This document shows, one piece after another, positions 27,123 to 34,735 of a DNA stretch of 56,919 nt (position 1 is its first letter; every line of letters starts with the position of its first letter). The notes under the pieces are model-generated. The model searched no databases, was not told where the DNA came from, and saw nothing but the letters and a program-made list of their open reading frames with translations. The position numbers and the translations under genes are program-made. Origin of the DNA: Spirochaetaceae bacterium (GTDB lineage: Bacteria > Spirochaetota > Spirochaetia > DSM-27196 > SLAA01). The DNA is taken from assembly GCA_003556605.1 (NCBI GenBank), contig PWQX01000264.1, positions 1-56,919 of the forward strand, read 5' to 3'.

Positions 27123-27536
27123 CACAGCAGCAACCGGCTATTGAAGCCGCTCGCGCGGAGGGCCTCTCGACGTAGTATGCCCGATCGGAGCGGACTCGGT
27201 TCTTCGTGTGGCGCCGAAGGATCGATTCGAAGCAGTCTTGTCGTTTTATAACGATTAAGCGCGCAGCGCCGCCGAGACATGCAATTCTTACAACGCGGTA
27301 TCGGTGACGCTCGCCATGCTCATATTACGCATTTTCAATAGACCACGGCACCATCTTCGACGTGGCGCGGCACCGGGTCAGCCGGCGCCGCGGGTATCAC
27401 CTAGGCGATCCTCCCCGCTGCAGGCTATACCGGTCCGCTCGGCGGTACGGACTAGCTCACAGGGAAAGACTCCACCTGACCGTCAGGCTGCAGGAAGCGG
27501 TGCGGCTTGAGGGAACACGCTGAGGGCCTACCCTGT
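27123..27536. other. Gene-free 414-bp region with potential RNA structure on the plus strand
   Basis: No convincing protein frame in either direction. On the plus strand the segment 27345-27512 is GC-rich and foldable: CCGCT (27415-27419) can pair with AGCGG (27496-27500), enclosing hairpins GTCCG/CGGAC (27433-27452) and CCTGAC/GTCAGG (27475-27487). A terminator-like element follows at the end. CTGCAGG occurs twice. It could be an uncharacterised small RNA, a decayed gene or simply 3' sequence of the convergent TPR gene. I do not recognise RNase P, tmRNA or a known riboswitch. Confidence 0.3.
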
Positions 27537-27545
27537 TCACTTTTT
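27513..27545 (+). terminator. Possible factor-independent terminator reading rightward
   Basis: GAAC/GTTC and inner AGGG/CCCT pairs form an interrupted hairpin, followed two bases later by TTTTT at 27541-27545. It would end a plus-strand transcript from the gene-free region and lies across the stop of the convergent TPR gene. The stem is weak. Confidence 0.25.
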
Positions 27546-28205
27546 CGACGCAATGTCCTGCTGTGCGAGCGCTCGTTGTGCTTGCGCCAAGTTGCTTCGT
27601 AACCACGGCAACGGCGACCACGCGCATGCACCCTTAAATGTCTCCAGCGCTCGGGCGGGATCCTCTAGCTGGTTCAATTGAATCGTTCCGATATTATTCA
27701 GCGCCTGGATATTCGTTTCATCGGCGGCGACCGCGGCGTCAAACGCTTGTAACGCTTCCTGCCAGCGCTCCGCAGCAAGTAGTTCGTTGCCTTCCGACAG
27801 TCGCTGCAAGGATTCACGTGTACGTTGAAACCGCTCTTCATCCTCCGTTATCTCGAGGCGCCGGCGAACCAGTGGTTTTTCCTCGGCCGGGCACTCCGAA
27901 TCCAACGCTCGGCGATAAAACTCGCCGGCAGGCTTTTGCTTGCCCCATGTATAATACAGGTCCGCGAGCGCCTTAACGCGCGGATAATACTCGCCGTAAT
28001 CCGATAACTCTTCAAGCAGTAGCCGTTCACCTTCTCCGAAGTTCTCTTCGGCGATATACGTAAGTGCGATGTTATGACGCATGCCGGGAGTACCGGGCTC
28101 GGCCTCGTACAGCTTGAGAAACAGTCTGCGAGCCTTTTCAATCTCACCGCCGAACAAGTAGTTCGTGGCCTTTCTTTGTCGCCGGCGTTTAATTAGTTGA
28201 AGCAT
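27537..28205 (-). CDS. Cytoplasmic TPR protein, 222 aa
   Basis: No signal peptide; a basic N-terminus (MLQLIKRRRQRKATNYLF). Four to five TPR-like units, for example IEKARRLFLKLYEAEPGTPG, AGEFYRRALDSECPAEEKPL and WQEALQAFDAAVAADETNIQ. Likely a protein-interaction scaffold; partner unknown. It begins 3 bp after the stop of garR, so it is probably cotranscribed with the sugar-acid genes, though it may not share their function. Confidence 0.7.
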   Translation of the reverse strand: MLQLIKRRRQRKATNYLFGGEIEKARRLFLKLYEAEPGTPGMRHNIALTYIAEENFGEGERLLLEELSDYGEYYPRVKALADLYYTWGKQKPAGEFYRRALDSECPAEEKPLVRRRLEITEDEERFQRTRESLQRLSEGNELLAAERWQEALQAFDAAVAADETNIQALNNIGTIQLNQLEDPARALETFKGACAWSPLPWLRSNLAQAQRALAQQDIASKK

Positions 28206-28208
28206 GCG

Positions 28209-29099
28209 TTACGCCTGCTTGCGGACCTGTACCCCGGCAAGCTTTTCAAAGAACTGTATCAGCCCGCCATGATCGTCTTTTTCTTTCCCGTCGACTTTGA
28301 GCGCCTGCATGAACTCCATCACCTCACCGGTCAAGGGCACCGGCACTCCGATTTCGTGAGCGGTATCCAAGGCGTTCTGCAGGTCCTTAATGTGCAGGTC
28401 TATCCTGAAGCCGGGCCTGAAATTGCCCTCAAGTATCATCGGCATTTTGGCGTTCATCACCGTGCTACCCGCAAGCCCGCCTTTTATCGCGTTGAACACC
28501 TTCTCGGGGTCTACTCCCGCTTTGGTCGCTAGGACCATCGCCTCCGATACCGCAGAGATATTCAATGCCACGATGATCTGATTAGCGAGTTTCGTCACGT
28601 TACCGCTGCCGATTTCTCCGCACCGAATCGCCGAGGCGCCCACCTTGAGAAGGATCGGCTCCACCTTTTTGAAAGCGGTCTCCGAACCGCCGACCATTAT
28701 GGCGAGCGTCCCGTCTACTGCTTTCGGCTCGCCACCACTTACCGGCGCGTCGAGCATCTCAACGTTCTTCTCCTTGAGCCTACCGGCGACCTTTTGAGAA
28801 ACGAGAGGAGCGATCGAGCTCATGTCCACTACGATCGCACCGGCGTTTATCCCCTCAATCACCCCGTTCTTACCGAGAATTACCTGTTCCACCTCCGGTG
28901 AGTTGGGAAGCATAGTAATAAGGCAGTCACTGTGCTGTGCTACCTCGCGTGGCGATGACGCTTTGGAGGCGCCGGCCTGCACCAGCTCTTCCACCGGCTG
29001 CGACACGATGTCGTGGACCACGAGATCGTACCCTGCGCTCCGGAGATTCTTCGCTATGGGCTTCCCCATAATACCGAGTCCAATGAACCCAATTCGCAT
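28209..29099 (-). CDS. garR: Tartronate semialdehyde reductase-type beta-hydroxyacid dehydrogenase
   Basis: 296 residues, normal length. Motifs of the family: MRIGFIGLGIMGKPIAKNL (NAD-binding), MLDAPVSGGEPKAVDGTLAIM (substrate loop) and GSGNVTKLANQIIVALNISA (catalytic Lys and Asn). Such enzymes reduce tartronate semialdehyde to D-glycerate, or act on similar 3-hydroxyacids. The GntP permease upstream and PdxA-family protein further upstream make a sugar-acid route likely. The symbol is by similarity; 3-hydroxyisobutyrate dehydrogenase activity is the main alternative. Confidence 0.85.
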   Translation of the reverse strand: MRIGFIGLGIMGKPIAKNLRSAGYDLVVHDIVSQPVEELVQAGASKASSPREVAQHSDCLITMLPNSPEVEQVILGKNGVIEGINAGAIVVDMSSIAPLVSQKVAGRLKEKNVEMLDAPVSGGEPKAVDGTLAIMVGGSETAFKKVEPILLKVGASAIRCGEIGSGNVTKLANQIIVALNISAVSEAMVLATKAGVDPEKVFNAIKGGLAGSTVMNAKMPMILEGNFRPGFRIDLHIKDLQNALDTAHEIGVPVPLTGEVMEFMQALKVDGKEKDDHGGLIQFFEKLAGVQVRKQA

Positions 29100-29167
29100 A
29101 ACCTACATCCCCTATGTTAGAACAGCGCTTCTGCAAATTGCGTGTAGCAATAGCAACGATCCAACCG

Positions 29168-29196
29168 GTGGAGTCGGTGTCGAGCACCGACTCCAC
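29168..29196. repeat. Perfect 12-bp intercistronic hairpin between gntP and garR
   Basis: GTGGAGTCGGTG and its complement CACCGACTCCAC flank TCGAG. It starts about 22 nt beyond the gntP stop. No U-tract follows on either strand, so it resembles an mRNA-stabilising or processing hairpin rather than a terminator. Confidence 0.5.
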
Positions 29197-29218
29197 ACGC
29201 CTCTAGCTTACGAACCGC

Positions 29219-30553
29219 CTAACCGATGAACAACGACATGATCAGAACAATAATGAAAGATGCCACACCTTGCACAAGCGTAGAGGTAGTCCAGACCTTG
29301 TACGCCAACTCGGTCGGCATTCCCGCAAACTGCGAGACCACCCAGAAATACGAATCATTGGCGTGCGAAACGATAACAGCTCCGGAACCGATCGCTAAGA
29401 CCGTGAGCACGGGGTTGAGTCCGAACGGCTCAATCAGCGGTGCCATAATGGCGGCAGTGGTAATAATCGACACCGTTCCGCTTCCCTGAGCAGTCTTAAG
29501 CACCACTGCAATCGCGAACGGCAAGAAAAGCCCGAGCGGCAAGCCCTCCATCGCCTGTTCGATGAAAGGAACCATCGGTGAGGCGCGTAGGATATTACCA
29601 AATGCTCCACCGGCGCCGGTAATCGCTATGATCAGCCCGGCGTTGCGCACCCCTTGCCCGATCCATTGGTCGCGGGCTTCAGGTTGCGCCTCTTTGACAA
29701 CCAGCGTAAGCGCTACGAAAACGCCGATCACAAGCGCCGTTGCCGGTGACCCGAGGAAAGTCACAAGATTGTAAAACCCTCCTACACCGAACGGCTCCCC
29801 CGGAAACTGGGCGACTGAGTTGAGAAGGATCAAGATAATCGGTACCAACAGAGGCAGCAATGAATGAAACGTCCCGGGCAAATGCCCGTATTTCTTCAGC
29901 AGTTGGTCATAGGACTCTTCGAGCTCCATTCCGATCTCGTACTTGCCGCCGACACGTACCGCAAAAACGTACCCGGCAGCCATGCTGAACACAGCCGCAA
30001 TCAGCCCAAGCCCTATAACCGCCCCGAGGTCGGCGTTCAGCTCCGCTGCAGCCGCGATCGGCCCCGGCGTGGGCGGCACCAAAGCATGGGTGGCGTGGAG
30101 TCCGGTTCCGAGAGCGACCGCCATGGTCACCATCGAGCGCTTCGCTTGCACCGACAAAGCTTTGTTCAGAGGCGTCAATACAACGTAACCGGAGTCACAA
30201 AACACCGGTACCGAAACAATGAACCCGGCGACGCTCATCGCCATAGGAGCGCGCTTCTCACCGACAACGCCGAGAATAGCCTGCGTGATCGAGAGCGCCG
30301 CCCCGGTTTTCTCGAGAATGTTTCCGATTATCGTTCCACAGATGATCACGATACCGATCGCAGCCATTGTGCCCCCGAACCCGCTGGTAACGGTCTCCAC
30401 GACTTCCGGGAGCGGTAAACCGATTCCCAGGCCGTACAGGAACGCGACGGTTACGAGAACAATAAACGGATTCATCCTCAGCTTCGCCGTAGCGTACACG
30501 ATGAGGATAACTGCAACAATTAACAGAACAATCGCAACAGGACCCGAAACCAT
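29219..30553 (-). CDS. GntP-family gluconate/glycerate-type permease
   Basis: The ATG at 30553 has an excellent AGGAGG upstream; the 11 extra residues of the longer frame are rejected. 444 residues with about 12-14 membrane segments. GntP signatures: MNPFIVLVTVAFLYGLGIGL, GFGGTMAAIGIVIICGTIIG, FCDSGYVVLTPL, ATHALVPPTPGPIAAAAELN and VKTAQGSGTVSI-like VVLKTAQGSGTVSII. It imports a sugar acid such as gluconate, glycerate or a tetronate; the substrate is not determined. Cotranscribed with garR downstream. Confidence 0.92.
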   Translation of the reverse strand: MVSGPVAIVLLIVAVILIVYATAKLRMNPFIVLVTVAFLYGLGIGLPLPEVVETVTSGFGGTMAAIGIVIICGTIIGNILEKTGAALSITQAILGVVGEKRAPMAMSVAGFIVSVPVFCDSGYVVLTPLNKALSVQAKRSMVTMAVALGTGLHATHALVPPTPGPIAAAAELNADLGAVIGLGLIAAVFSMAAGYVFAVRVGGKYEIGMELEESYDQLLKKYGHLPGTFHSLLPLLVPIILILLNSVAQFPGEPFGVGGFYNLVTFLGSPATALVIGVFVALTLVVKEAQPEARDQWIGQGVRNAGLIIAITGAGGAFGNILRASPMVPFIEQAMEGLPLGLFLPFAIAVVLKTAQGSGTVSIITTAAIMAPLIEPFGLNPVLTVLAIGSGAVIVSHANDSYFWVVSQFAGMPTELAYKVWTTSTLVQGVASFIIVLIMSLFIG

Positions 30554-30595
30554 ATGCACCTCCTGAAATGATTGTATGAAACGCACCCTGTGCAG

Positions 30596-30624
30596 CTTAT
30601 AAGTTTACCTGCACATTTCGACAA
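30596..30624 (-). promoter_or_regulatory. Sigma-70 promoter of the gntP-garR operon
   Basis: Minus strand TTGTCG (30624-30619), 17-bp spacer, TATAAG (30601-30596). Leader of about 40 nt ends with the strong gntP ribosome binding site. Confidence 0.5.
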
Positions 30625-30638
30625 ACGCAACTATAGTA

Positions 30639-30654
30639 TTGCACGGTTGCACGG
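30639..30654. repeat. Two tandem TTGCACGG units upstream of the gntP promoter
   Basis: TTGCACGG occurs twice head to tail at 30639-30654, 14 bp upstream of the -35 box. Tandem 8-mers at this distance could be an activator or regulator site, but no regulator gene is adjacent. Confidence 0.3.
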
Positions 30655-30717
30655 AATTACCGTTTCTTACTGGGCTGTACATACAACCAACAGTTCGGGG
30701 CGCATCTGTTGGACGGA

Positions 30718-30843
30718 TCAATCTGCGCTCCCGCCTGTCACCGTCACGCTCATTTTGCCGTGGAGTTCGGCACTTTTCTGTTTGCATCCCATGAGAATAC
30801 GCTCAGCAGTCTCCAAGAGTGATACGACCGTAGACTTCTCCTC
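30718..30843 (-). pseudogene. Remnant of an HbpS/GlcG-like (PF03928) gene
   Basis: A 41-codon frame, bounded by a TAG and a TGA, encodes VVSLLETAERILMGCKQKSA, then ELHGKMSVTVTGG. This resembles the N-terminus of the HbpS/GlcG family (typically LxLAxxILxAAxAKAxELGxxMSVAVVDAGG). A fine ribosome binding site (AGGAGGAG) is followed not by ATG but by ACG just before VVSLLE, so the start codon seems mutated. Downstream similarity continues faintly in another frame before vanishing. GlcG-like genes often accompany glycolate and sugar-acid operons, which fits the neighbours. The similarity is short; an unrelated frame cannot be fully excluded. Confidence 0.45.
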
Positions 30844-30938
30844 CTACGCGAACTCAACCCGCGGCCTGCCGCAACGGTGACGGTGACGGACCTTGCCTTC
30901 ACACCGCACCGCGCGCGCCAAGCGCAAGTACCGGCCCC

Positions 30939-31946
30939 CTATGCTTTACCGGCAAAGGACGGAGCGTAGCGCGCCGCCGAGAGAATGGCTTGCTTCATTC
31001 CGGCAGCGTCGGCTTTGCCGGAGCCGGCCACGTCGAACGCGGTACCGTGATCTACCGAGGTGCGCAGTATCGGCATGCCTAGCGTCACCGACACCGTTTT
31101 ATGGAAGTCGTAGGTCTTGGCTGCGATATGTCCCTGATCGTGATACAGCGAGAGCACCGCACCGAAGCGGCCCTGCAATGCCATGTGAAACACAGAATCA
31201 GCGCCAATCGGCCCAACGACCTCATGCCCCCCGGCACGAGCTGCCTCTATAGCGGGCTCGATCTCGGTCGTCTCTTCGTCCCCGAACAGACCGTGTTCGC
31301 CGCAGTGCGGGTTCAGCCCGGCCACCGCTATTGCTTTCGCTTCTTCCGACACTCCCAACTGCCGGAGAGCGGTACTGCAACGGCGGAGATAGTCCAACAC
31401 GCGGTGTTTCTTGACCATGTCAATCGCTTGCCGAAGCGAAACATGACGAGTAAGGAAGAAAATGCGCATGCTCTCGATCTCGAACAGGGTCAGAGGATCG
31501 TCTGTCTCGGTTAGCGCCCCGATGATCTCAGTATGGCCGATGAACGGCACATCCGCGGCCCGCAGCGACTCCTTGTTAATTGGTCCGGTCGCGACTGCGT
31601 GCGCCGCTCCGGCTTGGGCAAGCTCAACCGCCTGCACAATATAGTCATAAGCGGCTTGCCCGCACATCGCCTGTACCTCACCGATGCGAAGCGCAGCCAT
31701 GTCGATCTTCTGCATATCGAGCACGTCGATCGTGCCATGACGAAAAGCAGCCTCGGCCGGATCGGTGATTGCGTTCACCTCAGCGGAGAGGTTCACAAAG
31801 CGCAGCGCTTGATTGACAACCGCCGCATCGCCGATTACCAGCGGTCTACATGCATCATACACCTCTGTAGACTGGAGAGCGCAGGCTACAATCTCCGGGC
31901 CGATTCCCGCCGGATCGCCGATCGTTATAGCTATTACGGGTTTCAT
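30939..31946 (-). CDS. PdxA-family dehydrogenase, probably PdxA2 (4-phospho-tetronate dehydrogenase)
   Basis: The ATG at 31946 has AAGGAGG 6 nt upstream; 335 residues, full length. PdxA signatures: IAITIGDPAGIGPEIV, ATGPINKESLRAA, FIGHTEIIGAL (metal His), VAGLNPHCGEHGLFGDEE, GPIGADSVFH, LSLYHDQGHI (metal His) and RTSVDHGTAFDVAGSG. No other vitamin B6 genes are nearby, whereas the locus has GntP, GarR-type, aldolase and kinase genes. PdxA2 enzymes oxidise 4-phospho-D-threonate or 4-phospho-D-erythronate in tetronate catabolism, so I favour that role. The usual DUF1537 kinase partner is not seen. Confidence 0.8.
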   Translation of the reverse strand: MKPVIAITIGDPAGIGPEIVACALQSTEVYDACRPLVIGDAAVVNQALRFVNLSAEVNAITDPAEAAFRHGTIDVLDMQKIDMAALRIGEVQAMCGQAAYDYIVQAVELAQAGAAHAVATGPINKESLRAADVPFIGHTEIIGALTETDDPLTLFEIESMRIFFLTRHVSLRQAIDMVKKHRVLDYLRRCSTALRQLGVSEEAKAIAVAGLNPHCGEHGLFGDEETTEIEPAIEAARAGGHEVVGPIGADSVFHMALQGRFGAVLSLYHDQGHIAAKTYDFHKTVSVTLGMPILRTSVDHGTAFDVAGSGKADAAGMKQAILSAARYAPSFAGKA

Positions 31947-31999
31947 TCTGTCCTCCTTCTTATTTACCGGCTCGTATGTCCAGAGCTTTGCGGGCACGC

Positions 32000-32497
32000 T
32001 CACGCCGCTCCGGCGCGAATCTCATCCATTGCCTGAACAACCAGCCCGGGAAAATGGTTTATTTTGCGCACACCGCGGCGGACTGCTTCGACAATGGCCT
32101 CTTCACTAACGCCCGTAGCCCCGTACGACTCGGCTAACTCCATAACCTCAAGCGTAACTCTGCAATTGTCGTCGAACGGGAGCTTTGAACCGTCGATCAT
32201 AATCGAAGTGAACCCCAGCTCAAGAGCTTTCTTGATGAGATCAAGCTCCTGCGAACCCGCGTGGTCAAGATGAACCGCTACAGGAACGGCCGCACGGTCC
32301 GCGATTGCACGCAATCCTGGGGCCAGCGCATACCCGTCAATCGCCTCCCAATGGCGAGCGGCCATTCCGATGATAACCGGCACGCCCGGTTCTTCAGCCG
32401 ACGCAGCCACAGCCTGCGCCATGCCTAGATCAACGACGTTGAACGACCCTACTGCCCCTTTTGTCTGAGATAATACGCTAGCTAATGAGCTCAGCAT
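32000..32497 (-). pseudogene. Class II aldolase (fructose/tagatose-bisphosphate type) with an internal deletion
   Basis: 165 residues against a usual 275-285. The first ~120 residues match the N-terminal half: GAVGSFNVVDLGMAQAVAAS, VPVAVHLDHAGSQELDLIKK (metal His and Asp region) and GFTSIMIDGSKLPFDDNCR. Then, after LEVMELAESYGA, the frame jumps to the C-terminal end TGVSEEAIVEAVRRGVRKIN. About 80-110 residues containing the Glu/His metal ligands and substrate loop are missing, and nothing follows HFPGLVVQAMDEIRAG. The junction is in frame, but catalysis is not expected. Confidence 0.75.
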
Positions 32498-32510
32498 GTC
32501 CGCACTTCCT

Positions 32511-33685
32511 TTATTCTGCTCTCAATGTGCGCATTCGCCGGTAGATTCCCCCGCTCTCGAGCGTATCGTGCAACTCGCGACGGAGATCCTTATTATCCTG
32601 AAGCGCACGCCGTCCGGCTTCGTCGGGGAAAACGTATTCCTCACTGTGACCGCTGAGACTTTGATAAGCCTGCAGGTGATCAGGATACACACCGAGGTTC
32701 ACCGTTGCGCTAATCATCGCCCCGAAAGCGGAGGCTCCTGGAACAGCGCTTAAACGGACCGGAGTATCGAACGAATCCGCCTGCATTTGATTAAATAATG
32801 CTATCCGTGTCAAACCGCCCGCCACGGCAACTTCACTTATATCACCGCACTGTTCCACGAGCAGGTCGAAGTTCATGCCGAGCTCCCTCGCGATAGACTC
32901 TAATACTGCTCGGGCCATGTCGCTTCGCGTTGTAGAGAGGCCGATATTCGCGATAATTCCCCGTGCATCGGCGTTCCAGAACGGCGCAGCAGCACCGGCA
33001 AAATGAGGTAATACCACTACTCCGTTGGATCCCACCGGTGATTGCGAGGCGATCTCGTTTAACCGCTCCATGTCGGCCTTCTGCACATCGCTTTGGTCTG
33101 CATCGCCCGGACCATCTCCCGCGCCGCGCCCGCTTCCGATCTCTCTCGCAAACCATTGATACACGATCCCGGTAGTGAGTATTCCGGCTCCGGCCATCCA
33201 TTTACCCGGCGCCCCTGCAGCGCTACAGAGTGTCCGCATCTCGGGATGAAATACCGGCCGTTCCACGGGAGTAATCAGAAACGATCCGGTGCCCGTATTC
33301 GCTACTGCAGTCCCGGGGTCAACAATACCCATGCCTACGGCAGACCCATGCCTACGGCAGCCAGCTGCTGATCTCCGCCTGCGAGAACTACAGGGACTCC
33401 GCTGGGGGATCCGGTTTCTCGCCTCAACGCAGCTGTTGTTGCGCCGATCCGTGCACCCGGTTCGACGGCATCGGGCAGTTTGTTTAACGGAACCTCAAGC
33501 TCCCGGAGAATCTCACAATCCCATCTCAGTCCGTTAATGTCAAACAGCAGCGTACGCGATGCCTGAGAATAATCCGTACAATACGAGCCGGTCATGAGGT
33601 ACGCGACGTAATCCTGAACTCCCAGCAGCCGTGAGCATGCGCGCAGCACATCGGGCGCATGCTGCTGCAGCCACATCGCGCATTC
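32511..33685 (-). pseudogene. FGGY-family carbohydrate kinase, N-terminally deleted and frameshifted
   Basis: Two frames carry one kinase. The upstream part (33335-33685) has LLGVQDYVAYLMTGSYCTDY, SRTLLFDINGLRWDCEI and VPVVLAGGDQQLAAVGMG; the downstream part (from 33332) continues MGIVDPGTAVANTGTGSFLI, LPHFAGAAAPFWNADARGII and VAVAGGLTRIALFNQMQAD. The shift comes from an exact 17-bp tandem duplication at 33327-33360; removing one copy restores the reading frame. The N-terminal ATPase part (~125 residues, including the DxGTT/S motif) is absent, replaced in frame by the end of a dehydrogenase. An aldonate or ketose phosphorylation role is likely for the ancestor. Confidence 0.8.
33327..33360. 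repeat. Exact 17-bp tandem duplication in the kinase pseudogene
   Basis: ACCCATGCCTACGGCAG occurs twice head to tail (33327-33343, 33344-33360). 17 is not a multiple of three. The stop of the upstream half arises directly from the repeat. The perfect identity suggests a recent event. Confidence 0.95.
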
Positions 33686-34506
33686 CGGACGATCAAGCAC
33701 TTCCGGATTCACCAGGAAACGCGGGGTTCCGTCACGGAACAACCTTGCGATATCTTCCATCAGCAGGAACGGAGAATTCGTGAGTGCTTCAGTGGTCGTC
33801 CCGGCGATATGCGTTGTCAGAGTAACGTTGTCCAGCTCACGCAGCTTGCTCTCTGCCGGTAACGGCTCGGTGGGAAAAACATCAAGGCCGGCGCCGGCGA
33901 TCTTTCTCTCGGCTAATGCGCGTTCAAGTGCATCTTGGTCAATCAGCCCGGCGCGACCGGTATTAATGAGGTACGCGGTGGGTTTCATTTGACTCAGCTC
34001 AGCTTCACCTGAAATCCGGAGAGCTTTCTAGCCACGAGTTGTCCGATATGCCCGAGCCCGACAATGCCCACAGTTTTCTCCTTGAGCTCAGGGATCCAGC
34101 TTGAGTTTGAGAATTCCTTGCGCCAGTCGCCGTTCTTAATCGACAAGTGGGCGCGAGCGATGTTACGAGCTTCGGCGAGATTGACGTTCTCCAGCCCAGC
34201 CCTGCATACGCCGACCACGCGCAGATCCGGCATCGACTCGAGGACGGTCGCGGAAACTGGAACAAACAGCCCTAACAGCACCTCGGCATCCGCTGCTTCA
34301 GCAACCTCTTGGGGAACCGATTCGATCTCCGGGCCGTTCTTCTCGACTTCCAGCCGGCGGTATTGCAGCTTGTCCCAATCCGGCTCCCATTCCCCAACCA
34401 CGGCTGTCTCTACGAACTCAGACAAACAGCGCTCAAACGCCGGAGCAAATAGCTTACTTGGAATCATTGCGTCACCGAGTATAAGCGCCTTGTGTATTGG
34501 TTTCAT
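33686..34506 (-). pseudogene. D-2-hydroxyacid dehydrogenase broken by deletions
   Basis: The N-terminal frame (33994-34506) reads MKPIHKALILGDAMIPSKL, VVGVCRAGLENVNLAEARNI and ELKEKTVGIVGLGHIGQLVA (Rossmann motif GLGHIG), then stops at GFQVKLS. Sequence resumes in another frame at MKPTAYLINTGRAGLIDQDA, LTTHIAGTTTEALTNSP and runs into the kinase at about 33686. Two gaps are apparent against the family (~345 residues): about 35 residues between VCRAGLENVN and LAEARNI (in frame), and about 55-60 residues between the Rossmann fold and MKPTAYLIN (out of frame). Phosphoglycerate-dehydrogenase-like enzymes of this type are common in sugar-acid loci. Confidence 0.8.
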
Positions 34507-34735
34507 GTAAGTCTGCTTTCCCTTAATGTTGTTGCTTCCGGCCGCCGGCGCTCAAGATTGTTTGACCCTGTGCCGACCTCCCGCGCTAAGCTCAATCGTA
34601 CATTGAACGCTGACAATGTCCACGATCATGAACTGAATGATGCGCCGGAGCAGTGCGGCGGGCCGATCCGGCTGGATCATAGTAAGAAAATGCGGTATCC
34701 TCAGACGCACCACTAGCAAAGAGACCGGTAATCAA

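Noticed and set aside
27304-27510. 68-codon plus-strand frame in the gene-free region
   Set aside because: Pro/Arg-rich without a start signal or any family resemblance.
27470-27515. Similarity of GTCAGG...GGAAGC to the signal recognition particle RNA loop
   Set aside because: The conserved tetraloop spacing and following AGCAGCC are absent and no closing stem was found.
30605-30880. Plus-strand 102-codon and minus-strand 60-codon frames near the gntP promoter
   Set aside because: No ribosome binding site or family resemblance; the promoter and HbpS-like remnant explain the region better.
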